64,000 nt of DNA from Actinomyces sp. B33 (GTDB lineage Bacteria > Actinomycetota > Actinomycetes > Actinomycetales > Actinomycetaceae). Shown here piece by piece: positions 45,007-54,103 of the stretch. The translations under genes and the position numbers were made by a program. How positions within the stretch are numbered: position 1 is the first letter of the stretch; every line of letters begins with the position of its first letter. The stretch is from assembly GCF_028437565.1 (NCBI RefSeq), contig NZ_JAMRYR010000002.1:1-64000 (forward strand), in the 5' to 3' direction. Under the pieces are notes generated by a model. That model searched no databases and had not been told where the DNA came from. It saw only the letters and a program-made list of their open reading frames with translations.

Positions 45007-46038
45007 ATGACGAGGGCCCCGCTGAGGATCGGCGTCCTGGGCATCGGCGCCATGGGGCGCCACCATGTCCGCAACATCCGGGCCCTGCCCGGCGTCGAGC
45101 TCGCCGCGCTCGCCGACCCCGCGGGGGACCGGTACGGGGTCGCCGGAGGCCTCGACGTGGGCCACGACGTCGACTGGCTCATCGGACGGGGGATCGACGC
45201 GGCCGTCGTCGCCGTCCCCACGGCCCTCCACGAGGAGGCCGCCCTGGCCCTGGCCGAGGCCGGCGTCCACGCCCTCATCGAGAAACCCCTGGCCGCCGAC
45301 ATCGACGCTGGCGAGCGCATCGCCGCCGCATTCGAGGGAGCCGGACTGGTCGGCGCCGTCGGGTACGTCGAGCGCTGCAACCCGGCGATCATCGAGATGC
45401 GCCGCAGGCTCGACGCCGGTCAGCTCGGCGAGGTCTACCAGATCGTCACGCGTCGGCAGTCCCCCTTCCCCGCGCGCATCAGCGACGTCGGGGTCGTCAA
45501 GGATCTCGCGACCCACGACGTCGACCTGGCCGCATGGGTGGCCGGCGCCCCCTACGAGTCCGTCTACGCCCAGACCGCCCTGAGGTCGGGGCGCGAGCAC
45601 GAGGACCTCCTCGTCGCCTCCGGCCGCTTGGCCAACGGGGTCCTCGTCAATCACCTCGTCAACTGGATGTCTCCCTTCAAGGAGCGCACGACGGTCGTCA
45701 CCGGCGCCCGGGGGGCCCTCGTCGCCGACACCGCGATGGGGGACCTGACGTTCTACGAGAACGGCGACATGCCGGTCCTGTGGGATCAGATCGCCGCGTT
45801 CCGGGGAGTCTCGGAGGGGGTCGTCACCCGCTACGCCCTGAGCAAGCGCGAGCCCCTGGCCGTCGAATGGGAGCGCTTCCGCGACGCGATCACCGTCGGA
45901 GGCCGCGAGTACGTCTCGATGCGCGAGGGGCTGGAGGCCCTGCGCGTCGTCGAAGCGATGCTCGACTCGGCCGCGCGGGGGCAGTCCCGCCGACCGGTGT
46001 GCACGCGGATGCCCTTCGACGAGGTTTCGGGCCCCTGA
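45007..46038 (+). CDS. Gfo/Idh/MocA oxidoreductase (WbpB/WlbA-like)
   Basis: NAD-dependent oxidoreductase, 343 residues, expected to oxidise carbon 3 of UDP-N-acetyl-glucosaminuronate. It has the N-terminal IGVLGIGAMGRHH motif, the family EKPLAADIDAGERI segment with the catalytic Lys, and VGYVERCNPAIIEM with the region VVKDLATHDVDLAAW. The final 14 residues are encoded by the left arm of element E copy 2, so the C-terminus may have been replaced by its insertion. Confidence 0.88.
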   Translation: MTRAPLRIGVLGIGAMGRHHVRNIRALPGVELAALADPAGDRYGVAGGLDVGHDVDWLIGRGIDAAVVAVPTALHEEAALALAEAGVHALIEKPLAADIDAGERIAAAFEGAGLVGAVGYVERCNPAIIEMRRRLDAGQLGEVYQIVTRRQSPFPARISDVGVVKDLATHDVDLAAWVAGAPYESVYAQTALRSGREHEDLLVASGRLANGVLVNHLVNWMSPFKERTTVVTGARGALVADTAMGDLTFYENGDMPVLWDQIAAFRGVSEGVVTRYALSKREPLAVEWERFRDAITVGGREYVSMREGLEALRVVEAMLDSAARGQSRRPVCTRMPFDEVSGP

Positions 46039-46075
46039 GCCGTCCCGCAGCGCGCCGAAACGCATCCCGGTGCAC
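45999..46075. repeat. Inverted-repeat element E, copy 2
   Basis: A 77-bp copy with left arm GTGCACGCGGATGCCCTTCG and a right arm complementary to GTGCACCGGGATGCGTTTCG. It overlaps the last 40 bases of the Gfo/Idh gene and ends 18 bases before the convergent glycosyltransferase gene. Confidence 0.85.
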
Positions 46076-46093
46076 GCCGATCAGTCGACCGCG

Positions 46094-47263
46094 TCAGTCG
46101 ACCGCCCGCGAGTAGATGTCGCGCAGGCGGAGCGTCGCCGCCGCCACCGATCGGTGCTCGACGACCCACCGGCGGGCGCTCGCGCCGATCGTCCGGCGTT
46201 CGCCGGCGTCGAGCGACAGCGCCGTCATCAGACTGCGTGCCAGGGAGTCCGGATCGGCCTGGGAGGCGAGGAGGGGCCGGCACGCGGGGGACACCATCTC
46301 GGGCGCCCCGCCCGCTCCCGTGACGACGACGGGCAGCCCGCAGGCCTGCGCCTCCAAGGAGACGAGCCCCGCCGCCTCGGAGCGCCCGCCGGTCGTCCGG
46401 GTCGCCAGGACGAGGGCGTCGGCCCGGCGCATCCACTCGCGCACCCGGTCGCGCGCCAGCGCCCCGGCGACGACGATCCCCGGATCGCGCGCGGCCGCCC
46501 GTTCGGCCTCGGCCCGCCAGGGGCCGTCGCCGACGAGGACGAGCCGGTGCGGGGCGCGGGCGAGCAGGCGCTCGCGGGCGGCGAGCAGATCGGGGATCCC
46601 CTTGAGGGCGGACAGGGCGCCGACGTGCAGGAGGACGGGGGAGCCGTCGTCGGACGGGAGGAGCCCTGGCGCCGGGACCGCGGGGGGCCCGGGCGTCGTG
46701 CTCGCGGGGGGCCCGGGCGCCCAGTAGTCCGTGTCGACCCCCTGGTAGTGGACCTCGACGCGCCCGGCCGGAGCCCCCGAGTCGAGGGCCACGTCGGCCA
46801 GATGACGCGAGACCGCCAGGAGCAGGCGCGACGCGGCGAAGGCCTCGGAGACGTTGCGCCGATTCCAGGCGCCCGCCGCCCCCCGGCCCCCGATCCCCGA
46901 CGGCCCCCAATAGGCGTCGCCCCCGTGCAAGGTCGTCACCAGGGGGGCGCCCAGGTCGCGGGCCGCCCGGACGGCCGGCAGGGACCACGTGGCCTGCTGC
47001 TGGTGGACGACGCCCGGCCCCCAGGAGACGATCCTGCGGCGCATCCGCCCGAGCGCCGCCCACTTGAGGGGCTCGCGCGCGCGCCGGGGCCAACGGCCCG
47101 CCCCGGGGGCCGCTTCGTCGACCTTCAACGAGACCCGGGGGTCGGTGATGTCGGCGCACAGGACGAACGCCCGCCAGTCGATGTCGGGCATGGCCAGGGC
47201 GTGCTCCACGGCGAAGTACGTCGGCGGCACCCACAGGGTGCCCTTCGTCAGCGCGACCCTCAT
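46094..47263 (-). CDS. GT4 glycosyltransferase
   Basis: A 389-residue GT-B-fold enzyme for surface-polymer assembly. The C-terminal half has VLLHVGALSALKGIPDLL, LVLVGDGPWRAEAER, the IVVAGALARDRVREWMRRADALVLATRTTGGRSEAAGLVSLEAQACGLPVVV donor-site region with the EX7E pattern (partly seen) and an end WVVEHRSVAAATLRLRDIY. Donor and acceptor are unknown. It overlaps the flippase gene by four bases. Confidence 0.88.
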   Translation of the reverse strand: MRVALTKGTLWVPPTYFAVEHALAMPDIDWRAFVLCADITDPRVSLKVDEAAPGAGRWPRRAREPLKWAALGRMRRRIVSWGPGVVHQQQATWSLPAVRAARDLGAPLVTTLHGGDAYWGPSGIGGRGAAGAWNRRNVSEAFAASRLLLAVSRHLADVALDSGAPAGRVEVHYQGVDTDYWAPGPPASTTPGPPAVPAPGLLPSDDGSPVLLHVGALSALKGIPDLLAARERLLARAPHRLVLVGDGPWRAEAERAAARDPGIVVAGALARDRVREWMRRADALVLATRTTGGRSEAAGLVSLEAQACGLPVVVTGAGGAPEMVSPACRPLLASQADPDSLARSLMTALSLDAGERRTIGASARRWVVEHRSVAAATLRLRDIYSRAVD

Positions 47264-48564
47264 GCGGGTCCCCGTTCGCCCGCGGGAGCGCGGTCCCATG
47301 CGCGGGCCACGGCCCCGGTCAAGGCGACGAGCCCCGCCAGGAGCAGGGCCATCGCCGCCGACACCCAGTGGACGGCGACGACGATCGAGGTCCCGGACGA
47401 CCCGAACCAGGAGATGAGGGCCAGGGGGACGGCGGCGTAGACGACGGCGAAGCCGAGCATCAGCGCCTGCCGGTCGGCGACGACGAAGACCGTGGAGATC
47501 GGGGAGGTGACGACGTTGAGGAGGAGCCAGGGGACCAGGGCCCGGGCGATCAGCCCGGACTCCTCCCAGCCGGGCCCGAGATACCAGGGCAGGAGGACGG
47601 GGGCGACGAGCCACAGGACCGCGAAGGGCACGAGTCCGGCGAGCAGCGAGGCGCGCGCCGACCGGATGACGAGGCGCGTCATCGAGCCGCGCTCGACGCG
47701 CGCGAAGCGCTGGTAGAACACCTGGGACAGGGCGCCGGTGACGAGGGCGACGGGGGCCTGCATGAGGAGCCACGCCCGGGAGAACTGCCCCTGCGGATCG
47801 GCCGCGAAGTACACGCCGATGAGAACGACGATCCCGTTGACCCGCACCGCGTCGACGAGGGCGTTGGGGGCGTTGAGCAGGGGCATGCGCCGGTAGCGGG
47901 CGAAGAGGCGGCGCAGGGGGCGTCCGTCCGTCCCCGGCGGGGAGAACGCCTCGCGCCCCGTCCAGGCCAGGAGCGCCGAGGCCCCCGCCTGGCCCACGAC
48001 CTGGCTGAGCACCTGCCCGGGGACGGCCCCCGCGCCGGCCAGCGCCATGCCGATCCTCGTCGACTCGACGAGGCCGGCCTGGACGACTCGGTTCCGGCCG
48101 ATCGGGGCGAAGCGGGTGCGTCGCGTCATCCAGTAGCCCAGGGCGGTCGTCGTCGCCGTGCAGAAGACGAGCGGCCCGGACCACCACAGCCAGTCGGAGG
48201 CCTCGGGGTGGCCGAGGAGGGAGGCGATGGGGTCGCGCCAGACGGCGCACACGAGGCAGACGAGGACGCTGACGGCGCCGGAGCAGGCGAGGACGGCGCG
48301 CATCAAGCGGCGGGCCTCGGCCTCGGAGTCGGGCAGGACGATGGCCATGTCGTAGCGCAGGGCGGCGACGGGGGCGATGACCTGGGGGATCGCCATGAGG
48401 GCGGCGAAAGCGCCGATCTGGGAGGGCGAGTAGAGGCGCGCGATGATCGGGGTCGTCACGAGGACGACGAGTTGGGCGAGGACGGTCCCGGTGAGCAGCG
48501 TCGACACGTGAACCAGCGTCGGATGACGACGGCCGGCGTCGAGGAGGCGCCCGGGCAGTTTCAC
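47260..48564 (-). CDS. Polysaccharide flippase (Wzx/MATE-like)
   Basis: A 434-residue membrane protein with about twelve helices, expected to flip lipid-linked oligosaccharides. The opening STLLTGTVLAQLVVLVTTPIIARLYSPSQIGAFAALMAI, then VAALRYDMAIVLP, is typical of the lipopolysaccharide-biosynthesis flippase family. The GTG at 48564 (eight bases after GACAAT) gives a normal length; an upstream extension would run through element E copy 3 and is rejected. It is translationally coupled to the downstream GT4. Confidence 0.88.
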   Translation of the reverse strand: MKLPGRLLDAGRRHPTLVHVSTLLTGTVLAQLVVLVTTPIIARLYSPSQIGAFAALMAIPQVIAPVAALRYDMAIVLPDSEAEARRLMRAVLACSGAVSVLVCLVCAVWRDPIASLLGHPEASDWLWWSGPLVFCTATTTALGYWMTRRTRFAPIGRNRVVQAGLVESTRIGMALAGAGAVPGQVLSQVVGQAGASALLAWTGREAFSPPGTDGRPLRRLFARYRRMPLLNAPNALVDAVRVNGIVVLIGVYFAADPQGQFSRAWLLMQAPVALVTGALSQVFYQRFARVERGSMTRLVIRSARASLLAGLVPFAVLWLVAPVLLPWYLGPGWEESGLIARALVPWLLLNVVTSPISTVFVVADRQALMLGFAVVYAAVPLALISWFGSSGTSIVVAVHWVSAAMALLLAGLVALTGAVARAWDRAPAGERGPA

Positions 48565-48605
48565 CCCGTCATTGTCGCACCGCCCGGCTGGGATATGGGG
48601 AGAGT

Positions 48606-48681
48606 GTGCACGCGGATGCTTTTCGACGCGTTTTCGAGCGTGGAAGGCGCAGTTTCCTCGCCGAGACGCATCCGCGTGCAC
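48606..48681. repeat. Inverted-repeat element E, copy 3
   Basis: A 76-bp copy with left arm GTGCACGCGGATGCTTTTCG and right arm complementary to GTGCACGCGGATGCGTCTCG, matching at 20 of 23 positions. It lies in the divergent gap between the flippase and the next glycosyltransferase. Confidence 0.85.
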
Positions 48682-48740
48682 AGGGCCGGTGCGATCCGGT
48701 CCCGAGCGGTCTTGCGGAGGGCGAGGACAGGAATCGACCG

Positions 48741-48883
48741 GAGCCGCCCTGCGCCGCCGGATTGAGCGACGGAGAGGGGGTGGGGGCGTCCGTGGCGGGG
48801 AGAGCCGCCCTGCGTCGTCGGATCGCGCGTTTGAGTTTGTGTCAAGCATGGCCGGGTGTGAGGAGCCGCCCTGCGCCGCAGGA
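48741..48883. repeat. Three 21-base repeats at an exact 61-base period
   Basis: The gap 48565-48987 has no gene. After element E copy 3, GAGCCGCCCTGCG followed by C/T-CG-C/T-C/A-GGA starts at 48741, 48802 and 48863. The 40 bases between copies are unrelated. The core CCCTGCGC is shared with the complement of the repeat at 6855-6996. Confidence 0.7.
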
Positions 48884-48987
48884 ATGCGCCCCGTCCTATC
48901 GCCGGGCGGGGCGGCATGGCCGCCTCATGGGCCGTACCGGGAGACGTCGGCGTCGCCGTCGGGCGCCGGGTGGGGCACACTGGGCGG

Positions 48988-50223
48988 GTGCACACCCCAG
49001 TGACCGTCCGGCGACCGCGCATCCTCGTCGCGACCCGCCTCTTCGCCCCCGAGCCCGCGGCGGCGGCGCTGCGCCTCCTCGCCCTCGTCGAGGCCCTCAA
49101 GGACGGGGGCGCCGACGTCGAGGTCCTCACGTCGCGCCCCCCGGCGGGCCTCGCCGAGGAGGCGTCCGATCTCGACGCCCGGCTCGCCCGCCCCGGCCCC
49201 GACGGGGCCCGCGTGCGCGTGAGCCGCGCCCCCGTGCTCAGGGACGCGACCGGCGCCGTTCGCGGATACCTCCCGTACCTGTCCTTCGACTTGCCGCTCC
49301 TCGCGCGGCTGCTGGTCGCGCGCAGGGCCGACGCGGTGGTCAACGAGCCGCCGCCGACGACGGGGGCCGTCGTGAAGGTCGCCTGCGCGTTGCGGCGGAT
49401 CCCCCGCGTCTACTTCGTTGCCGACATCGTCTCCGACGCCGCGCGCGCCCAGGGGGTGGCGCCCGGCGTCGTCGCCGTCCTCACCCGCCTGGAGGCCTTC
49501 GCCCTGCGCGGCGCCTCGCGGGTTCTCGCCGTGTCGGAGGGGGTGGCGGCGCGCGTCCTCGACCTGGCCGGGCGCGGCGCAGATGTCGTCCCCAACGGGA
49601 TCGACACGTCCTGCGGGCCGGTGGATCCCCGGGAGCAGGAGCCGCCCGCCGACTGGCCCGGCACCGACGGGCCGGTCTTCGTCTACGCGGGGACGGTCGC
49701 CGAGTGGCTCGCCCCGGAGGTCTTCATCGAGGGGTTCGCGCGCGTCGCCGATCGGATGCCGGGCTCGCGCCTCGTGTTCCTCGGGCAAGGGAGCGCCTGG
49801 GACGCCCTTAGGCGGGCGACAGCCGGGCGAGGGGACGTCATCTGGCATCCGACGGTCTCCGCCGACGAGGCGAGGCTCTGGGCGGCACACGCGTGCGCGG
49901 GCCTGGCGTCGATCCGCCCGGGCGCTTACGACTACGCGTATCCGACGAAGATCCTCTCCTCGTTGGCCGCCGGCACCCCCGTGATCTACGCGGGGCCGGG
50001 CCGCGCCCGGGAGGATGTCGTCGAGGGCCGCCTGGGGTGGGCGGTCGACGCCGATCCGGGGGCGGTCGCCGAGGCCCTGCTGGAGGCGGCGGCGTGCCCG
50101 GCATCGGATCAGCGCCGGGACCGGTCGAGGCTGTGGGCGTGGGTGGAGGGCAACCGGTCGGTGCGCGTGAGCGCGGGCCGGGCGGCGCGCGTCGTCCTGG
50201 AGGCGGCGGGGCGGGGGCGCTGA
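48988..50223 (+). CDS. GT4-type glycosyltransferase
   Basis: A 411-residue GT-B-fold enzyme. The N-terminal domain starts PRILVATRLFAPEPAAAALRLLALVEAL, and the C-terminal domain has VPNGIDT, VFVYAGTVAEWLAPEVFIEGFARV, SRLVFLGQGSAWDAL and a PTKILSSLAAGTPVIY region. These resemble the WcaI/WbuB-like group. Start is the GTG at 48988; GTG 49000 is possible. It stands alone on the plus strand, convergent to none, before a repeat-rich gap. Confidence 0.85.
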   Translation: MHTPVTVRRPRILVATRLFAPEPAAAALRLLALVEALKDGGADVEVLTSRPPAGLAEEASDLDARLARPGPDGARVRVSRAPVLRDATGAVRGYLPYLSFDLPLLARLLVARRADAVVNEPPPTTGAVVKVACALRRIPRVYFVADIVSDAARAQGVAPGVVAVLTRLEAFALRGASRVLAVSEGVAARVLDLAGRGADVVPNGIDTSCGPVDPREQEPPADWPGTDGPVFVYAGTVAEWLAPEVFIEGFARVADRMPGSRLVFLGQGSAWDALRRATAGRGDVIWHPTVSADEARLWAAHACAGLASIRPGAYDYAYPTKILSSLAAGTPVIYAGPGRAREDVVEGRLGWAVDADPGAVAEALLEAAACPASDQRRDRSRLWAWVEGNRSVRVSAGRAARVVLEAAGRGR

Positions 50224-50324
50224 CGGGCCGAGGCCGGGTCCTCGCGGCGACGGGCGCCCGGGGTCGTCGATGGGCCGGTGGAGCCTTTCCCCGTAGACCG
50301 TCGTCGTGGACAGAACCCGTCCCG

Positions 50325-50568
50325 GGCCAGGACACCCTCGTGTGAACGACCCCGTGCAGAATGCCGCGCACGGCGCCTGTCCGTGAGGCCGTCATCAGTG
50401 GGCGGGAGTCTCCTGCTCTCGTGAAGAATCCGTCCTTGCGAGGTGTCCGATGGGATGAGACGAGCCCAGCGCCCGCCCGGACTGCGGCGGAGCCCTTCTC
50501 GGCCAGGACGTCCACGGCCAGGACGCCCTCGTGTGAACGACCCCGCGCAGAATGACGCGCACGGCGCC
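50325..50568. repeat. 53-bp direct repeat upstream of the lactate dehydrogenase gene
   Basis: The gap 50224-50811 has no gene. Copies at 50325-50377 and 50516-50568 match at 50 of 53 positions and include CCTCGTGTGAACGACCCCG and GCGCACGGCGCC. They are 191 bases apart. Confidence 0.8.
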
Positions 50569-50706
50569 CATCGGAGAGACGGACGCTCGACAGGCTCGAT
50601 CCACGGAGGTGCTCGATTGCCGGTGGGGGCGTCGCCTGCTGTGCCGTGCGACCGTGGCATCGGATCCCCGCGGTCCTGGAGGAGGGTGGAACGGGAGTCT
50701 TTAAAT

Positions 50707-50725
50707 TTAGGCAAGCCTTGCCTGA
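50707..50725 (+). promoter_or_regulatory. DtxR/IdeR-like iron box
   Basis: TTAGGCAAGCCTTGCCTGA is a 19-bp near-perfect palindrome very close to the DtxR/IdeR consensus TTAGGTTAGGCTAACCTAA. It stands in an AT-rich pocket 87-105 bases before the flavoenzyme gene. A DtxR-type repressor would connect that gene to iron status. Confidence 0.7.
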
Positions 50726-50811
50726 TGAAGATCAACCCTCTAGCATCGTCGTGCTCCTGGGTCTTTAGGCCTAGTGGGTGTTCGTCGCTCGCCACAACGG
50801 AGGTGGTCATC

Positions 50812-52080
50812 ATGGTCAAACGCCAGGTCCCCAATCCCCTGGAAATCTTCGAGCTCCTGCGCTTCAAGAAGCCGGACTTCAACGCGCGCCGCCGCAGGCT
50901 CTCCGCCTGCCAGACGATCTGGGACCTGCGGGCGATCGCCAAGAGGCGCACCCCCGCGGCCGCCTTCGACTACACCGACGGCGCCGCCGAGGGCGAGATC
51001 TCGCTGCGCCGAGCCCGCCAGGCCTTCCGCGACATCGAGTTCCACCCCGACGTCCTGCGCCCCGCCGTCGACGTCGACACCTCCTGCCAGATCCTCGGCG
51101 GCCCCTCGGCCCTCCCCTTCGGCATCGCCCCCACCGGGTTCACGCGACTCATGCAGACCGAGGGCGAGGTCGCCGGCGCAGGGGCCGCGGGCGCCATCGG
51201 CATCCCCTTCACCCTGTCGACCCTGGGCACGACCTCCATCGAGGACGTGCGCGCCGCCAACCCGCACGGGCGCAACTGGTTCCAGCTCTACGTCATGCGC
51301 CAGCGCGAGATCTCCTACGGGCTCGTCGAGCGCGCCCAGGCCGCCGGGTTCGACACCCTGATGTTCACCGTCGACACGCCCGTGGCCGGCGCGCGCCTGC
51401 GCGACCGCCGCAACGGCTTCTCCATCCCGCCCCAGATCACCGCCGGGACCGTCCTCAACGCGATCCCCAGGCCCTGGTGGTGGTTCGACTTCCTCACCAC
51501 GCCGAAACTCGAGTTCGCCTCCCTGTCGTCGACGGGGGGCACGGTCGGCGAACTCCTCGACTCGGCGATGGACCCGACGATCAGCGACGAGGACCTGGCG
51601 GTCATCCGCAGCATGTGGAAGGGCAAGATCGTCGTCAAGGGCGTGCAGAACATCCCCGACGCCACCCGCCTGCTCGACCTGGGAGTCGACGGCATCCTCC
51701 TGTCGAATCACGGCGGGCGCCAGCTCGACCGCGCCCCCGTCCCCTTCCGCCTCCTGCCCGACCTGGTCCGCGAGGTCGGCTCCGACGCGACGGTGATGAT
51801 CGACACCGGCATCATGAACGGCGCCGACATCGTCGCCGCCTGCGCCCTGGGCGCGAAGTTCTCCCTCATCGGGCGCGCCTACCTCTACGGGCTCATGGCC
51901 GGGGGCCGCCAGGGCGTCGACCGCGCCCTGGCGATCCTCAGCGAGGAGCTCGTCCGGACGATGAAGCTCCTGGGCGTGTCGAGCATCGAGGAGCTGGAGC
52001 CGCGCCACGTCACCCAGCTCACCCGCCTGACGCCGGTGCGCCCCCAGGTCAAGGCGGCCGCCGACGCGATGTCGCGCTAG
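50812..52080 (+). CDS. lldD: FMN-dependent alpha-hydroxy-acid (L-lactate) dehydrogenase
   Basis: Quinone-linked flavoenzyme of the LldD type, 422 residues. It has the TIM-barrel FMN motifs [52 protein letters not shown], the catalytic His300 in [13 protein letters not shown] and the [33 protein letters not shown] end. It would feed electrons from L-lactate to the respiratory chain at the membrane. The ATG follows GGAGG. Its place among surface-polymer genes and the iron box upstream suggest separate control. Confidence 0.92.
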   Translation: MVKRQVPNPLEIFELLRFKKPDFNARRRRLSACQTIWDLRAIAKRRTPAAAFDYTDGAAEGEISLRRARQAFRDIEFHPDVLRPAVDVDTSCQILGGPSALPFGIAPTGFTRLMQTEGEVAGAGAAGAIGIPFTLSTLGTTSIEDVRAANPHGRNWFQLYVMRQREISYGLVERAQAAGFDTLMFTVDTPVAGARLRDRRNGFSIPPQITAGTVLNAIPRPWWWFDFLTTPKLEFASLSSTGGTVGELLDSAMDPTISDEDLAVIRSMWKGKIVVKGVQNIPDATRLLDLGVDGILLSNHGGRQLDRAPVPFRLLPDLVREVGSDATVMIDTGIMNGADIVAACALGAKFSLIGRAYLYGLMAGGRQGVDRALAILSEELVRTMKLLGVSSIEELEPRHVTQLTRLTPVRPQVKAAADAMSR

Positions 52081-52280
52081 GCGCTGCTCCCCGCGAGGCC
52101 TCAACGGCTTGCGCGGGGCCCGCGAGCCGGGTCCGGTGGGCGACGAGCGTCTCCTACCGGACCCGGCAGCTGTCTGCGCTCGGCCGGGACGCCAACGGCC
52201 GCGGTGGCCGCGGGAGGGGGAGGCCCTGCGAGCGGGCTCGGGTTGTTCGAGGCCCGCGGACGATCACCGGGCCCCGTGTC

Positions 52281-52367
52281 TCTCTCCGCGGGCGCCGGGC
52301 GCGACTCTCACCTCAAAGACCAACGACCTCAGCGGCGTCGTCTCTCCCGGGGGCGCCGGGCGCGACT
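52281..52367. repeat. Two repeats 61 bases apart
   Basis: The gap 52081-52487 has no gene. GGCGCCGGGCGCGACT is identical at 52291 and 52352, preceded by similar TCTCTCC-type bases at 52281 and 52341, giving about 26 related bases at a 61-base period. A second pair, GGACGATC-CCGGGCCCCG, lies at 52258 and 52453. Confidence 0.6.
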
Positions 52368-52487
52368 GCGATCCGGCGATGCGCACGGCGGCCATCGCGG
52401 CGGGGTCGTCGGGTCGTAGCGGGCGGCGGGGCCTCGGGGTGCTCCTCGCGGCGGACGATCGCCGGGCCCCGCGCGCCGACCGGGTCC

Positions 52488-53627
52488 TCAGGCGCCGAGC
52501 AGGTCGGAGAGGATCCGTCGGGCAGTCTGCGCCTCGTGCTCGAAGCTCAGGGCAGGCGCCGCCCGATGCGAGGCCTCCTTGAAGGCGGCGACCCGTTGGG
52601 GGGTCAGCGTCCTCAGGGAGTCGACGATCCGCTCGACCTCGAAGCCGTCGGAGACGACGCCCAGGCGGTGCTCGCCGACGATCTCGGCCATCTCGATGCT
52701 GGGCCCCACTGCGAGGGCCAGGCGCGCCTGGACGAAGTCGAAGAGCTTGTTCGGCAGGGTCAGGCGCGCGTTCGTGGTCGTCGGGGGGATCCAGAAGACG
52801 CCGACGTCGTACGCGTTGAGCGTCGCCGGCAGGGCGGCGGGCGGCACGGGGTCGTGGAAGACGACGCGCTCGCAGCCCGCGGCCCGCGCCCGCAGATCCC
52901 GCAGGTGGGCGCCCCGGTCCCCGCCGGCGACGAGGTACAGGTCGAGGCGGAAGGAGTCCCCGGCCGTGAGGACGGCGTCGATCATCGCGTCGAGGCCGCG
53001 GCCGGGGATGGCGGCCCCCGAGTGGACGAGCCGGAGGGGCCCGTCGGGGGCGACGGGGGAGGGAGCGAGGTCGGCGTAGGGTGCGGCGTTGCGCATGAGG
53101 AGCGGGCGAACGCCGTAGCGCTCCTCGTACAGGGCGGCGATCCGAGTGCCGACGGTGGTCTGGGCGGCGGTCAGGGGCAGGTAGCGGCGGCACACGGAGT
53201 CGATCCACGGGGCGACGAGGAGGCGCCAGGCGATGACGTGGGTCCGCTCCTCGGGCGCCCATTCGTGCAGGTCCGCCCAGATCGGCGCTCCGTCGGCGAC
53301 GGCGTGGGCGAGGGGGAGGGCGCGGGCGTCGTTGGCGATGACGAGGTCGAAGCGGCGCATGGCGAGGCGGTCGAGGACGGCCGCGGATCCCGGGGCGGCG
53401 AGATCGCTGGCGCGGTGCCGGCGCAGCGCGAGGTCGACGACGCCCCGGGGGGTCTGCGGCAGGGAGGGGGCGTCGGCGGGGATCTCGACGTGGTCGTGGG
53501 AGTAGGGGGTGGCCGGGCCGTATCCGCAGGTGGTCACCTCTGCGAATTCGCTGACCACGCTCAGTTGGCGCAGGACTCGCGCGTCCCGGGTCAGTGGGGA
53601 GAAGGAGAGGTCGAGGATCCGGGGCAT
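52488..53627 (-). CDS. Glycosyltransferase, GT4/GT-B-like
   Basis: A 379-residue GT-B-type enzyme. The N-terminal domain (MPRILDLSFSPLTRDARVLRQLSVV) and WADLHEWAPEERTHV, and the C-terminal LRLVHSGAAIPGRGLDAMIDAV, LVAGGDRGAHL and NAYDVGVFWIPPTTTNARLTLPNKLFDFVQARLALAVG fit capsule-type glycosyltransferases that lack strong GT4 signatures. The ATG at 53627 is preferred to a longer frame. It is transcribed towards the lactate dehydrogenase gene. Confidence 0.8.
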   Translation of the reverse strand: MPRILDLSFSPLTRDARVLRQLSVVSEFAEVTTCGYGPATPYSHDHVEIPADAPSLPQTPRGVVDLALRRHRASDLAAPGSAAVLDRLAMRRFDLVIANDARALPLAHAVADGAPIWADLHEWAPEERTHVIAWRLLVAPWIDSVCRRYLPLTAAQTTVGTRIAALYEERYGVRPLLMRNAAPYADLAPSPVAPDGPLRLVHSGAAIPGRGLDAMIDAVLTAGDSFRLDLYLVAGGDRGAHLRDLRARAAGCERVVFHDPVPPAALPATLNAYDVGVFWIPPTTTNARLTLPNKLFDFVQARLALAVGPSIEMAEIVGEHRLGVVSDGFEVERIVDSLRTLTPQRVAAFKEASHRAAPALSFEHEAQTARRILSDLLGA

Positions 53628-54103
53628 GGGGGCAGTGTAGGTGCACTGGTCGGGGAGGGCCGGTGAACCGGGTGATGGGCGGGTGCCCTGCTGTAGCGCG
53701 GGGGCGGCGTTGGATGCTTGAAGACCCGCACGCCTTGCACCGCCAGCGGGTCCTGCGCGTACTCGTCGTGCCGTTCTCGACCATCGTGGCGCCACGTGCA
53801 TCGCAACGCGGCGCGTTCCTCGTCACACGCACCGAACATGCTCTCAGAGCGTGTTCACCCCCTCATTTCCCAGCCTTCAAGCCATAAGAACACAGTCGCG
53901 TACACGCATTCTTGCCGCTGCCCTTTCGTTCGCGCTGACGTGGTGTCGGCTCATTCGACCGTCGATGGGCCCCGGTGGCGCTTGTCGATCGTGCGGTCGG
54001 TCTGGGCCCGGCGGGATGGAGCGGCCGGGAGGTCGGGGATGTTCTCGATGTCCGGGCATACTGTGGAGCGTGCGGCGCCGGCCGCAGGAGGGGAGGAGCC
54101 GTC
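53628..54103. other. Divergent gap with no gene; weak promoter for the dehydrogenase
   Basis: No credible protein is encoded. CATACT (54057-54062) may be a -10 element for the dehydrogenase at 54104. The stretch near 53860-53930 is AT-richer and may hold the promoter of the minus-strand glycosyltransferase. No repeats stand out. Confidence 0.4.

Noticed and set aside
50778-53666. 962-residue plus-strand frame
   Set aside because: It is a GC-driven open frame lying over lldD in the wrong frame and antisense to the glycosyltransferase at 52.5-53.6 kb.
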